64,000 nt of DNA from Diacronema lutheri (Eukaryota > Haptophyta > Pavlovophyceae > Pavlovales > Pavlovaceae). The stretch covers positions 886,558 to 950,557 of the forward strand of contig JAGTXO010000014.1 in NCBI GenBank assembly GCA_019448385.1, read 5' to 3'. A program made the translations under genes and the position numbers. Position 1 is the stretch's first letter; each line of letters opens with the position of its first letter. This document shows, in pieces, positions 18,679 to 31,428 of the stretch. The notes under the pieces were generated by a model, which saw nothing but the letters and a program-made list of their open reading frames with translations, made no database searches and was not told where the DNA came from.

Positions 18679-21600
18679 ATGGGGCACGGGCAAGGGCAAG
18701 GGCTTGCGGCCGCCCTCGAGGCCTCCCCGCTGGGGCGGCGGCTGGGCTTGCGCGCCGGGGGTCCGGAGAGCGCGGTCAAGGCGCGCAGCATCCTACGCCG
18801 CGGCGATGTGCGCCGGCAGCCGGGCGGCGCGGCGCATCGCAAGGTGCAGTGGCGCGGCGTGCTCGTCGGCGTCGACGAGGAGGACGCGGACGCGGTGCGC
18901 GCGCAGATGCACGCGCGCGCGCAGTTCGAGGCGCGGATTGCGCGCTACTACAAGCTCCTTCGCTTGCCGACGCTCACCTACGAGGAATTCGCCATCCCGC
19001 TCCGGTGCGCGTTCCCCGTCGGCTTCGCGCGGCTCGCGCTGCCGATCGTGCTCGACGCGGCGGTCGATCTGTTCGAGCTGGCGTGCATCGCGCACGCGGT
19101 GCGGCGCGAATTCCGCGAACACGCGGCACAGCGCGTAATGCGTGCCACGGCTGCCGCAAGCGTGCCGAACGCGCCGCGCACGGCTGACGCCGGCGATGGC
19201 GAGAGCGCGCCGTACACGCTCGAACGGCTCATCGTCGACCTCGTGACCGTCTTTGCGCTCGCGGCGGGGCGGACGACGCAAGCGCGAACAGGCTTGCTGT
19301 GGCCGTGGTACGGCGCGCAGGTCTTCCGCTGCATCCGCCTCCGCGACCTCAGCGATTACATGGCGCATCTGAACGCCGACCTCACGACCAACGTGACGGT
19401 CTTCGCCATCTTCAAATTCACGCTCGTCCTGATGAGCGTGCCGCACTGGGTGGGATGCATGTGGTGGGCGCTCTCGGCGTCGCCCGACCGGAACGGGCTG
19501 CAGCTCCCGTCGTGGACCGCGCAGTACGAGATGCTCGTCGGCGTGCCCGGCCTCTTTGAGCCGACCCAGACGAGCGGCGTCCGTGCGTACATGATGGCGC
19601 AGTACATGGCGTGGTCGGGCGTCGCGTCGATGGGGTACGGGAGCATCACACTCGTGATGCAGTCGGAGATCTGGTTCGGCTCGTCGATGATCATCGTGCA
19701 GATCGTCTTTTACGCCTGTGCGCCGCAGCGCCACACCGCGCCGCCATTTGCGCGCCGCTCCACAGTTTCACGCTACGCTCGCGCGCGCGACAATGACGCG
19801 CCCGCGCCCGCCCCTTTCCGCGCGACTCGCCGGCGCGTCCTGCTTCAGACGTGCTCGGCACGCTCTTCCACTACCTCGTGCGCACGGACGAGCGAACCGT
19901 CCGCTTCAACGAGCTCATCAAGGCCGTCGAGGAGTACGCGACGCGCCGCAGGCTGCCGCCAGCGGTTGGGCGCAAGATGATCGCGCACTTCGAGTTCCAG
20001 CACCGCAAGCAGTCAAGCGGGACAGAGGCGGTCTTCCAGCAGCTGCCGCTCTCGCTCCGCCTGCGCGTCGCGGGCGCGCGCTACCATGACCGCGTGTCGC
20101 GCGCGTGGGTGCTGTACGGCAGCTCGCCCCAGTTCCTCGGCCAGCTCGTCATGGTTCTGACCGAGCGGTACGCCATGCCCCTCGAGATGCTCTTCGACCG
20201 CGGCGACGGAAGCCGCGAGCTCCTCTGGTGCACGTCGGGCACGCTGCACGTGCGCAAGGGCGACGCGCACATTGCGACGGTCCGCTCCGACCTGGGCGAG
20301 ACGCCGATCGTCGGCGAGATCGCCTTCATCCTCGGCATCGTCCAGCCGTACACCGTGACGACCACCGGCGCGTCCGAGGCGACGCTGCTCGTGCTCGCAT
20401 CGTCCGACTTTGACGAGGTGATCGCCGTCTTCCCCGAGCAGGCCGACGTAATCGTGCAGAACTTGCTCCGCCGTTTCGCGCTTTCTCGCGATGGCTCGGA
20501 CCTCGGCCGCGGCCTCGAGCTTGACGCAACGCTCAGCGACGAGGAGCGCGAGGAGTTCGAAGAGCTGCGCGAGCTCGTGCGGCAGGCGCTGCACGACCGC
20601 AACGACGACGCGCTCACGCAGATGACCTACGCCGCGTCCGAGGGCGACGTCGACCGCGTGCGCTCGCTCGCCGCGCGCGGGCTCAACCTCAACGCGGGCG
20701 ACTATGATCTCAGGACGACGCTGCACCTCGCGTGCTCCGAGGGCAACGCGCGCGTCGTCGCGCTGCTCTGCCAGCTCGGCGCCGATCCAAACGTGCGCGA
20801 CCGCTGGGGTAGCGCGCCGATCAAGGACGCGATCGAGGGGAAGCACGAGGCCGTGCTCGACGTGCTGCGCCAAGCCGGCGTTGCGCTCGAAGTCGTCGAC
20901 CCGGCCCGACTCCTCTGCGACGCGGCCGCGAGCGGCGACCTCGACCGTTTGAACAGGCTGCTCGAACACGGCATCGCCGCCAATTCGGGCGACTATGACG
21001 GTCGCACGCCGCTCCACCTCGCCGCCGCGTCGGGCAACATGCGCGTCGTCGAGTTCCTCGTCTCGAAGCTCGCAGACGTCTCGGCGCAGTGCCGAGAGGG
21101 CGCGACGCCCGCCGACGACGCCGTTGCGTCCGAACGGCCGCTCGTCACGCAGGTGCGTGCGCGCGTCTCGCCGCGTTACGCGCGCCGCGCCAAGCGGCGC
21201 CGCGCCGCGCCGCGCCGCACCGCGCTGTGCGCGCGCGTCACGCCGGCTGCGCGCCAAGGAGCGGGTCAGCATCATGCGCAGGTCGGGGCAGGCGAACGCA
21301 GCGCACGCGCGCGCTCACGATCGCGCGCCGGCGTGCTCGCCACCACGCGCGCGCGCGCCCCTCCCCCACCCCCCCCCCCCTCCCCCCCCCCCCCCCCCCC
21401 CCCCCCCCCGCAGCTGCTCGTGCGCGCGGGCGCACGGCCGAGCCCACTCAAAATGGCACAATCGCTATGCGAGGCGTCCGCGGCAGGCGACATTGGCCTT
21501 GTGCGCTTCTTCGTTGAGACTGGCGTTTTGGTCGATGCCGCTGACTACGATGGCCGCACGGCGCTGCACCTCGCGTGCGCGGCGGGCTCGATCTCGACGA

Positions 21601-24600
21601 CGCATTACCTGCTCGGCGCGATGGCCGACGTGGAGGTGCGCGACCGGTGGGGCAAGCCGCCGCTCATTGACGCGTTGTGGACGTCCAACGAGTGCGCGGC
21701 ACTCCTCGTGCAGCAGTGCAACGCAAAGCTGCCGCTCGAGCGCGCGGCGGACCCCGAGCTGTGCGCGCTGTATGAGGCAGCGGCCGCGCGCGACATGTAC
21801 GCGACGAACCGCAGGCTCAACGCGCGCGCCGGGCGGCGCAAGCAGCTCGAGCTGCTCAAGCGCCACCGCTCGCGTGAGCTCGGCGTCGCGCTGCGCGAGC
21901 TCGTCGACGACGTTGGCAAGCTCTACCGCGCCGCGCGCCCGCTCTACTCGCTGCTGCTCAAGCACGCGGAGCGCTGGATTGAGAGCTACGGGCAGATGGG
22001 CGCCGAGTCGGACGACAACTCGCAGGCGTCGTGCTCCGAGGAGGACTGGGCGTCAGACTACGACTCGGACGACCAGGTGCCCGACGGCGCGCGCGGCAGC
22101 ACGGGTGGGGTGTCGGACGGGCACGGCAGGGACACGCCCGAGGCTGGCGCGCACTCGCGCGTCGAGACGCCTGCCGTCGATGCCGCGGCGACCGCCAAGA
22201 CCTTCATCCGGCTCGTGCTCCGGCTGCCTCGCGCCGAGAAGGCCCTCGGTGCTCTTTCGGCCATCTTTAGCGCGCGACTCTCATCAAGCTCCTTCGCGCC
22301 CTTCGACAAGGCCGAGCGTCTCGAAAACGAGCACGCGGCGATGATTGACATGCTCGTTGACGCGTTCGGACTCGAGGCGCGGCTCGCCGAGACGGTCTGC
22401 GACGAGATCTACGCCGAGCTCGCGCAGCTGCTCGGCGCGAGCGCGCCGCACAGGCCGAGGCAGCGCGCCGTGGCCGCGCCGCACCTCGGCGCGAGCGGCG
22501 ACGACGGCGTCGGCTGCGCGCGCGATGACGTGAGCAGCGCGGCCGGCTCGTACGACAAGGCGGGCGACGCCGAGCGTGACGACGCTCGGCCGTGTGTCTT
22601 CCTGTCGCAGGTCGGGTACGTCGCCGCCTTCTGCTCGAAGTCGCTCACCGCGCTGCTCGTGCAAGATGGGCACGGCGAGGGTGGCGCGGGAGGCGCCGAT
22701 TCGCCCACCACGTCGGGCACGCCCAAGCGCTTTGCGCGGCGGCTTAACGGCGCGCCCGCGAGCGACATGCACAGCGCGCCATCGCGCTGGCTTTCAAATG
22801 TGCCAATGGCGGCAGTGCGCCTCTCGCGCATCTCCAACGGCTCCGCGTACGCGCCGAGCGAGCCGCTTGCCGCGCCGCGCGGGCGCGGCGCGGCGGCTGC
22901 CGGCGGAGTTCGCAGCTCAAACGAGCACTCCGACCTGGCTACCGTTACTTTGCCCGTGCCCGTTCGGCCAGGCATGCGCAAGACGGGCGGTTGGGGCAAG
23001 TTTGCGCGGCGTGTCGTCGCGCTGCGCGCGTTCGGCAGCCTGACCACACGGCGCTCCACCGCCTCCGTCGCGCGACCGACGGGCAGCGCGGGAGGCGAGC
23101 CGCGCAGCATCCGAGTGTCGAGACGCGGCGCGCCGACGGCGGAAAGCCGCAGCCTGCCCACGCTGCCGAGCGGCGGCGCGTCCGCCGATATCAAAGCCGC
23201 AATTGCGCCGGCGGCCGAGCTGATGGCGGGCCTCTTCGCCATCTTTGACCCGAACAACCGCGGCATCATTAAGGTGCGCCATCTGCGCTCGCTGCAGGGC
23301 TCGCTCGGCGAGATGGGCGGTGATGAGATCAAATCGCTCATCACGCACCTCTCCGAGGCGTCGTCGGGCCTGTACGGCGACTCTCTTGTCGACGTGATGA
23401 GCGCGGGCGAGCACAAGCCGCGCCAGCTGACAAAGGTCCAGTTCTTCGCGGGCGCTGCCTCGTGGATCCTTGCGCAGGGCGAGGACGACGACGTCGACAG
23501 CGCAGGCTTGCCGGCCTCCCGTGGCGGTAGCGACCAGCGCGGCGTGCGCGGCGGTGGCAACAAGGCCGTGCCAGCGCTCAAGCTCAGGCTCGGCGCCGTG
23601 TCGGGCGGAGCTGGCGCCAAGCCGCCCGGCGCGGCGCGGGGGCCGGACAGCGCGCGCGACAGCGACGATGGCGACGGCGCGGCGCCGGAGGCAACGGCGG
23701 CCGAGCGCACGCTGCGCGCGCAGCTCGCCTCGGCGCCGCTACTCGCCGCGCTCGCCGACGCGGTGCAGCTGCGCATTGACGTCGGCAGGCTGCGGCGCGA
23801 TCAGCCAGTCGAGGCGGAAGCGCTCATTCCACTCATTTTAAACTCGGTCGCTGTCAACCCGAAGCTCGTGCGCAAGGCGGATGTGGAGGCGTGGGTGTTC
23901 GATGCGCTCGGCCTTGAGATCTCCGACCGCGCCATCGAGCAGCGCAATCCGGCCGAGCGGCATGCGTCCGTCGAGTCGGCGCTCGGTGCGGCCGCGACGG
24001 CTCTTGAGCAGAGCAGCGCGGCCGGCGGCGGCCGGCGCGCGTCAGCCATCGGAAAGGATGGTGAGGCCGAAGGGCGGCGGAACAGCGGCCTCGGGTCGCG
24101 TCGCGACTCTGCGGAAGCCGGCGCGGCCAAGCCGCACGCCGCGACGTCCGCGGCGCTCGGCGCCAACGCCGAAGGCGCGCCGCGCGTGCAAGCGCGCTGG
24201 CGTGAGCTGGTGACCGCGCTGCGCGCCACGAGCGCGCAGCTGCGACAAACGGCCAAGGAATCTGGCGCGGCGGATGCCGCGCTCGCCTCGATGATCGCGC
24301 CGCTCGCGGCGGGCTGGACCGATCGCCTGCGTGCGCGCTTTGGCCTCAAGCCGCCCGACGCGCGCGCTGGAGCGGCCGGCGCGGCCGCGGCCGCCGATCT
24401 GGCCGCAGCGGACGATGCCGACGCGGGCAGCGAGGCCGGTGGCGTTGGCGGCGCCACGGCCGCAATGCTCGCCTCGATCGAGAGCCAGGGCCGGCACGCG
24501 GTCGCCAAGCCGTGGTACGTGATCTCGCACGTGAGCGCGACGCACCGCGCGCTGACGCGCTTCTACCTCGCGCTCTTCGCGTGGGAGGTGATCGCGCAGC

Positions 24601-27600
24601 CCGCAACGCTCTGCTTCTGGGAGAACGCGAAGACGCTCGAGTGGCTCTTCTTCTCGTCGTACATGATCGACGCGCTCTACATTGCGCGCATCGCAATCCG
24701 GCTGCACACCTCCTTTGTGAACGCAAAGTCGGCCATCATCTACGATGCCGCCGAGATCCGCACGCACTACCTCACGACCGAGTTCGCCTTCGACGTCTTC
24801 ATGACGTGGCCGCACAACGCGTTCGCGATCGCGCTCTCGGCACCGCCACAGGTGGCGTACGCGCTGCGCCTCTTCCGCCTCGGGCTCGCGCGCTACGCAT
24901 GGCGCGCGTACGCCGAGTGGGGCAAGCGCCAGGTCGACAACGACCTCGTGACCGGCATCCTGCGCTTCCTCTCAATCCTCGTCGTCGTCGGCCACTTCTG
25001 CGCGTGCATGTGGAACCTGCTCGGCTTCCAGTTTGATGGCGTCGCCACGTTCACGCTGCAGAATTGGAGGCCCGCCGACCCAACGTTTGTGCGCACGTGG
25101 CCCGCGCAGTACAACGGCCTGTTCCACGAGGGGGGTGCAACCGATGAGAATGACTTCCTCTCGGCCGACTTTTCGAACGCGTGGATTGGCGTCCGGCGGT
25201 ACTCGATCGCGCTGTACATGTCGCTGTCGATGCTCTCCGGCCTCGGCATCAACCACCTGCCAACAAACTACGTCGAGATCGCCGCGTACGTTGGGATGCT
25301 CATCCTGTCGATGACAGTGTACGCGTGGACTGTCGGCCAGATCAGTACGCTCGTGATGAAGCAGGACGACGAGATCGTGAGCAAGCGAAGCCAGCTCGAG
25401 CTCGTCCATGCGTACCTCACGCACATCGACGTGCCCGCCGAGCTCAAGGCGCACGTCGAGGGCTTCTTCCACGCGCGGCTGCGCGACGCGTCCTTCTCGT
25501 CGGTGCGCGACGAGGACATCGCGGGCATGATGCCGATCGCGCTGCAAATTGAAGTGAGCCGGCACACGAACCGGCACCTCGTCGGCGAGGCCAAGCTGCT
25601 CCGCGGCTGTTCCGACGCCTTCGCCGACCGCCTCTCGTCCCTTTTGCGCGAGCGCACGCTTGAGCCCGAGACGATGCTCTTTCGCGAGGGCGAGGCGTGC
25701 AAGGAGCTGCTCCTCGTCGAGTCGGGCTCCGTTGAGCTGTGGCACGGCTCGGACACGCCTGGCGGCAGCGGCGGTGCCGACGACGACGACGACGACGATG
25801 ACCTGCAGCTTGCAGTGGCGGGCGACACGGTGGGCGACCTCGCCTTCGTGTTTGGCATCCGCCACTTCAACAGCGGCCGCACCGCCTCCGACGTGGAGAC
25901 GCGCGTCTTCGTCCTCTCCAATGAGAGCTACCGCATCCTCCTCAAGACCTTCCCCATGCAGGAGGACAAGGTGATGGACAACGCGATGCTGCAGTACGAC
26001 GGTATGCGCACGCCACCGCGGGCGCACTCGACGCGCGCACCCGTTCCACAACGCCGCGCAGCGCGAGACCCGCTCACGCGCGCACGCCCCTCCGATCGCG
26101 CCACCTTTCACGCGCGCGTGGCCGTGCAGGGATGCTCACGAGCCGCTCGGGCAAATCCAAATCGTCGAGCAAATCGTCCGCGCTCGGCTCGACGCTGACG
26201 GACACGGAGTCGCAGTATGCCGCATCGGCCGTGGGCTCGGCCGTCGGCACGCAGGCCAACGCTGCGCCGCTGACCGAGGAGGAGACGATCCAAAAGGTCC
26301 GCGCGCGGCGCCGCGCCGCGCCGCGCCGCGTCGCATAGCCTGCCATCGACGGGCGCCCTGAGCGCTTACGCGAGTGCTTGGCCGTACCGGCACCCTTCCC
26401 CCTTGATGCGCAGGTGATTATGACGGCGAAGAAGCGGCGCGAAAACATGCATGTCGTGCGGCTGTGCGAGGCTGCGGCGAAGGGCGACATTGAGAAGATT
26501 CAGCGCATCCTCTCCAACAACCGGATCGACGTGAACGGTGGCGACTACGACAAGCGACGACCGCTGCACCTCGCGGCGTGCGAGGGCCAGCTCAAGGTGA
26601 TCGAGCTCCTCATCGCCGCGCAGGCGGACGTGAACGTCAAGGACCGCTTCGAGGGCACGCCGCTCGCCGACGCGATCCGCCACCGCAAGCTCGCCGCCGC
26701 TGAGCTCCTCCACCGACACGGCGCGTTCCGCGACACGACGGGCCTGTCGGAGCAGCTGTGCTACTGCGCGGCCGACTCAGGCCGCCTCGAGGAGCTCGAA
26801 TTCCACATGCGCTTCAAGGCCGATTTCACCGTCGACAATTACGAGGCGCGCACCGCACTGCACGTCGCAGCGGGCGTCGGCAACGTGCTCGCCGTCCAGC
26901 TACTGGTCGACGCGAAAGCGGACGTGAACGCGCGCGATCGGCGCGGCCGCACGCCGCTCTACGACTCCTACCGGCAGCAGCACGACGCATGCTCGCAGAT
27001 CCTGATCGCGCACGGCGCGCACATGGGCACGTTCGACGCGGCGCTGCACATGTGCTACGCGGCGGCCGCCGACGACCTGGACACGCTCAACCGCCTGATC
27101 AGGCACAGGGTGTCCGTGAACGTGGCCGACTACGACAAGCGCACGCCGCTCCACCTCGCAGCGTCCAACGCGCGCGTCGCGGCGTGCACGCTGCTCCTCG
27201 AGCAGGATGGCATCAACACGGCGGCGGAGGACCTCTTCGGCAACACGGCGCTCGACGACGCCGAGCGCGAGAACGGGTCCGACCAGCCCATCGTGCGCGC
27301 GCTGCTCCGCACGCGCGGCGTGCCGACCGGCTCGCACGAGATGACGATGGCCGCCACGCTCACGCACGCTGAGGAGCTCAAGGCCGACATCGAGGCCAAG
27401 CAGACGGATGTGCAGCGCGACGTTACCGACCAGGCGAGCCGTTACAGCGCGTGGGTCAAGGAGCAGTGCGCCGCGGCGAGCGCATTGTGTGCGGCCGTCG
27501 AGGCCGCGCTGCGCCTTGAGAACGACCAGGGCGAGGTGCTCTCGGACGCGACGCCCAAGTTTTGGCGCGTGTTGCAGGACTACGCCGACGCGCACCCGGC

Positions 27601-28058
27601 GCGGCTGCGGATGGTGAGCGTCGACATGAAGGAGAGCCTCGCGTCGTGGATGGCGCTCGGCATATCCAACCGTTTCGAGATCCCCATGTTTACAGACACT
27701 GAGCGCAGGGTGCGCGCCGCGCGCCGAGCAACGCGCGGCGCGCGCCCGCACGGCTCGCGCACGGCCCGCGCCTCACGCTCATCGCGCCGCGCGCGCGCCG
27801 CGATGTCTGCCCGCACAGCTGGCGCACATGAACGAGTTGACGGCCGGCGTGGCCAAGCACCTCGAGCGGCTCGCGCAAGCGGAGTTCGCGGCGCGCGCGG
27901 CGAGCGCGGAGGCAGGGCGCAACGCGGCGACCAACGCGCGTACGGCACCACGCGATAGTGCGAGCGGCGGCTCGCAGCGACAGGCACCTCAGATCGCTCT
28001 CCGGCGCGCGTCCGTCGGCGCAGACAATGCGGCAAGCAGGACGAGCGTGGACGACTGA
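18679..28058 (+). CDS. Fused double cation channel (two pore cassettes, each with cyclic-nucleotide-binding and ankyrin domains)
   Basis: Six predicted exons: 18679-19717, 19849-21152, 21414-26001, 26130-26296, 26414-27709, 27819-28058; phases agree and total 2877 residues. Cassette A: hydrophobic segments to about residue 345 with pore SMGYGS (Gly319-Tyr320-Gly321), a cyclic-nucleotide-binding fold near 455-545, then ankyrin repeats about 604-880 (DGRTPLHLAAASGNMRVVEF). A long linker holds acidic and basic low-complexity parts and a degenerate EF-hand-like DPNNRGIIKV near 1385. Cassette B: membrane segments about 1816-2105, pore SGLGINHLP where GYG is replaced by GLG, a second nucleotide-binding fold about 2183-2300 (MLFREGEACKELLL), and ankyrins about 2380-2670. 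This is the plant AKT/KAT and HCN architecture written twice. Exon 3 (4588 bp, open) carries the end of A, the linker and all of B's pore, so fusion is not an annotation artefact. Voltage sensing is uncertain (few S4 arginines). Confidence 0.8.
21382..21409 (+). repeat. C28 run acting as polypyrimidine tract of channel intron 2
   Basis: The intron 21153-21413 ends in a C run that leads directly into the GCAG acceptor before LLVRAGARP. Similar C runs precede acceptors in the flippase gene. Confidence 0.85.
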
Positions 28059-28098
28059 CCCATGCCCAATTCTTGGCGTTATAGCTGGCAACACGGGC

Positions 28099-31068
28099 TC
28101 ACACAAACCCCCACAGCTCCGCCTTGACGATGCGAAACTCGCACGCACTCGCCACGCACTCATTTTTGAATGTGTCGCTCGTCCCGCTCGAGCCGAATTC
28201 AAACGAGCTGTCCACGCGCAGCCCAAAGGCGGGGCCCGAGCCGAACGCAAAAAAGTCGTGCCCGCCGAGCACGAAGAGTTCGTTGGCGTGCGACCAGCGG
28301 TACACGCGCACCTGCGGCTTTGCACTGAAAAGGCACGTCTCGCCCGTGCCATGATACTGCCCGTCCGGCCGCGGCGACGTCGAGCAGTAGGCGCCAAAGA
28401 CGTGGCCGCATGTATCGAGGAGCAGGAGGACGCACGGCTCTGCGCCGGTGCATTCGGCGAGCCGCGTATACGCCGTCTGCAGCGAGCAACCATGCTGCTC
28501 CGTCGAAAACACCAGCCGCCAATCCTTAATGCCGTACCTGCGTGGCAGCACCTGCTGACAGACCGCGCGGAGCAACTCGCCGGAGACGAGGGCGGGCGGG
28601 TCGGAGGTCGAGTCGAGTAGGCGTGGGGTCCACACCTCGGACACAAGCCGCGAGAGTGCGGGCATCGACAGGTTGCGCAGGGTCTGCGGCGAATCCCACA
28701 CGCCGTCCCGCCCGGCCGGCAAACGGCCGGGCGTTTGACGTCGCTTCACGGACATCTCGAGCTGCGCGTTCCCGCCACTGCCGTTCGCGCCCGCGCCTCC
28801 GCGCGCCATTGCCGAGCTCGCCGCGCCTCCGCCCAACTTGCTGCCGCGCATGCGCGCGAACGCGCGCGCGCGTGCAACGAAGGCGTGCGCAATGCGCCAG
28901 ACGCGGGTCGGCCGTTTGGCGCGCGGCGTGGCGTGAGCGACGAGCGGCAGGTACGAACCGTCGTCGGATGATTCCAGAGAGTCGCGCGCAGCATCCCAAA
29001 GCTCCGACGCCTGGTTGTGCCAGCCGCACGTGCCGCGCCAGCCGATGACGCGGGATGCGCACATGAGCGCGAACACGCACAGCACGAGCCTCAAGGTAGC
29101 CATCGCCCAGCTCGACGGGGCCGCGCGTGCCGCGAACGTGTGATCTCCGCTGGGCGCGAGCAGCGCAGAAGCGGCGGGCAGCGCGCCGCTCGCCGCCGCG
29201 TCGCTGTCTGTCGTGTCGACGTCGCCTTCGCCCGCGGAATTGGCCGCGGCATCGATCGGGAGAAAAAAGGGCTCGGCAAAGGGCTCGGCGATGGGCTGCG
29301 CGGAGGCCTCCGCGGAGGGCCCGGCGGAGGGCTGGGCGGAGGGCTCCGCGAATGCCTCGCCGGAGGGTTCGGCGTAGAGTTCGGTGGAGGGCTCGGTCGA
29401 TGGCGCGAGCTGTGCGTGAATCGCCGAGGCCGCATGCCGCGCCTTGGCGGGACGCTGGGCGAGCACGCTTGCCGACCCTGGCTCAGTATCGAAAGGCCCA
29501 GCAGAATCGGGCGCAAGGCCAGGCGCGCGCGGTGCGTCGGCATGCGCGGCCGCGGGCATGCGGCGCACATCAGGCGGCGCGGCGGTCGTAGGTTGTGCTC
29601 CGGACTCTGCGGGAACGTGCCCGGACTCTGCGGGAACATGCCCGGACTCTGCGGGAACATGCCCGGACTCTGCGGGGGGATGCGCGCCCGTGCTGCCGTG
29701 CGGATGGGCGGGCTCGCTTCCCGCGCCACTGAGAGTGTCGCCGGTTGCATCGTCGTGAAGCGAAGCAGCCGCCGCCTCGTCGCCCGCACCGCCGACTGGG
29801 CCGCCGCCGGCCCTGCCAACGGCCACCGCAGCACCAGTGCCCCGCGGCTGTGCCAACACCGTCACGAGGTGCGCGCTTGCAGGAACCGGCGCAGTCAGCA
29901 GCGCAACGGCTGCCGGCTGCGCCTCGGGCGCGCCAATGCCAACCCGGGCGTCCGCCGCCTGCTCCGGTGCGTGCGCCGCCGCGCCGTCTGCAAATGCCGC
30001 GAACGCCTGCCCTTCGCTTGCGCCACATCCATTCCTGGCATCGCCCTTGCTCGCAGTGTCGGCGCCATTACTGGCGCCGCTGACGCCGCCGCCGCTGCCA
30101 CCGCCGCCTCTGACGCTGCCGCTCGCACCGCCGCTCGGCTCGAGCTGCAAAGGGTCGCCATGCGCCTGTCCAGTGGGGACAGGACCCGACGCGGACGCGG
30201 ACGCATATTGTGCGTGCGCGCCGCCCTCACCTCGCGCGCCGTTCGCAGCGCCCGCGCCGCCGCCCGTCGCGCTGGCCAGAGCCGCGTGCACGGCGCCGTG
30301 CGCCAGCGCGTCGTCCGGCACCGCGCCCGACGCCGCCTCGCGCTGAAGCGCCGCGCCGCCGTGTGCGGCCGCCGACATTTGAAATGCGCCATCGCCTGTG
30401 TGTACGGTCGCGTCGGCGGCCGACAACGGATCGCCGTTCGCGCCGGCGGCGGAAACGGCCGGGCCGGGAGATGCGAGCTGCGGAGAACCGTGCGCAGGCC
30501 GCGGGAACACAGCCGCCGGCTCAGCGGCAAAGTCCGCCTCCCGCCCCGGGAACGCAGGCGAGGGCTGTTGGGCCGCAGCAGATGGCCGTTGGGCCGGGGA
30601 CACGCGCCGCTCGCTCGTGGGTGCGAGCGCGGCGGTGGATGTGGCGGCGCTCGGCGCGGCTGCGGCGGCAACGACGACAGGTTGCGTCGCGGCTGATCCA
30701 GCCGGCGCGCCCACGCTGCCGACCGCGGTGTGCTCGCCTGCGGGCTCAGCCGACGCGCGCGTGTGCGCGCGCGGAAGCTGCGCGCGCGCCGTGCCGTTCG
30801 CGGGCACACGCGCCGCGCCCGGCGCATCGGCCTGGACGAGCGGCGCGGCAGGAGGGCGAAGCTCGGAGACGGCGGCAAGGGCAGCGGCCGCCACGCCAGC
30901 GGCCGGCAGCGCGACGTCTGGCTTGCCGCCTGAAGGCGGCGTCCCGCCCGGCGTGCGCTCCGGACTCGGTGCGGGGGAGGACGACGCCGGTTGAAGCTCG
31001 AACGCTGCTTGATGCGTCATCGGTACGCGTGCGAGCGCGAGCAGCAGCGCGAGCGCGACCCGTCGCAT
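28099..31068 (-). CDS. Type I membrane protein with C-terminal TLDc domain
   Basis: Single frame of 989 residues from the ATG at 31068, which gives a clear signal peptide (MRRVALALLLALARVPMTHQ). Residues about 25-650 are a disordered Ala/Pro/Gly/Ser-rich region with short repeats such as PAESGHV four times in a row and AEPS/AEPF units. A single membrane segment follows (about 655-675, MATLRLVLCVFALMCASRV). The cytosolic side ends in a TLDc domain (about 830-989): LLRAVCQQVLPRRYGIKDW, VLLLLDTCGHVFGAYCS, GTGETCLFSAKPQVRVYRW and a final FRIVKAELWGFV. TLDc proteins are linked to oxidative-stress protection and V-ATPase binding; a secretory-pathway membrane-anchored form is unusual. Its stop is 40 bp from the stop of the convergent channel gene. 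The long upstream frame beyond 31068 is a shadow of the flippase gene. Confidence 0.8.
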   Translation of the reverse strand: MRRVALALLLALARVPMTHQAAFELQPASSSPAPSPERTPGGTPPSGGKPDVALPAAGVAAAALAAVSELRPPAAPLVQADAPGAARVPANGTARAQLPRAHTRASAEPAGEHTAVGSVGAPAGSAATQPVVVAAAAAPSAATSTAALAPTSERRVSPAQRPSAAAQQPSPAFPGREADFAAEPAAVFPRPAHGSPQLASPGPAVSAAGANGDPLSAADATVHTGDGAFQMSAAAHGGAALQREAASGAVPDDALAHGAVHAALASATGGGAGAANGARGEGGAHAQYASASASGPVPTGQAHGDPLQLEPSGGASGSVRGGGGSGGGVSGASNGADTASKGDARNGCGASEGQAFAAFADGAAAHAPEQAADARVGIGAPEAQPAAVALLTAPVPASAHLVTVLAQPRGTGAAVAVGRAGGGPVGGAGDEAAAASLHDDATGDTLSGAGSEPAHPHGSTGAHPPAESGHVPAESGHVPAESGHVPAESGAQPTTAAPPDVRRMPAAAHADAPRAPGLAPDSAGPFDTEPGSASVLAQRPAKARHAASAIHAQLAPSTEPSTELYAEPSGEAFAEPSAQPSAGPSAEASAQPIAEPFAEPFFLPIDAAANSAGEGDVDTTDSDAAASGALPAASALLAPSGDHTFAARAAPSSWAMATLRLVLCVFALMCASRVIGWRGTCGWHNQASELWDAARDSLESSDDGSYLPLVAHATPRAKRPTRVWRIAHAFVARARAFARMRGSKLGGGAASSAMARGGAGANGSGGNAQLEMSVKRRQTPGRLPAGRDGVWDSPQTLRNLSMPALSRLVSEVWTPRLLDSTSDPPALVSGELLRAVCQQVLPRRYGIKDWRLVFSTEQHGCSLQTAYTRLAECTGAEPCVLLLLDTCGHVFGAYCSTSPRPDGQYHGTGETCLFSAKPQVRVYRWSHANELFVLGGHDFFAFGSGPAFGLRVDSSFEFGSSGTSDTFKNECVASACEFRIVKAELWGFV

Positions 31069-31428
31069 CGCCGTTCTCTGCTCCCCCGTCGTCACGCGTC
31101 GTTGAAATTGCCCATCCCGCTCCGGAGAAAGGCGGCGGCCGCCATCATTACGTACTTGAGGACTTGGTTCGGCGGCGGCGGAGGCCCCGCTCGTCCTCTG
31201 GTCGAGCAGGGTGCGGTCGGGCAGCGCATGACCTTGCCGTGGACCCGGCTCAACGCGTCCACGTCTACGGCCACGGCCACGCGGGCGGGACCGGCGGAGG
31301 AGGGCGAGGGGCTTCGGTGCGCGCCTCGCGCTCGGCTCGACGCGCCACGCCGCGCGCGCGCACCCACGAGCCCGCGCGCGCCGTCCGCACCGCCGCGCCG
31401 CGCCGCGCCGCGCAGCTGCGCCACGGAG
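31069..31428. promoter_or_regulatory. Divergent promoter region, TLDc gene and flippase gene
   Basis: 360 bp between the start codons of two head-to-head genes. The right half is GC-rich with repeated CGCCGCG near 31390. A short more AT-rich part (31120-31160) contains CATCATTACGTACTTGAGG. No defined box recognised. Confidence 0.4.
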
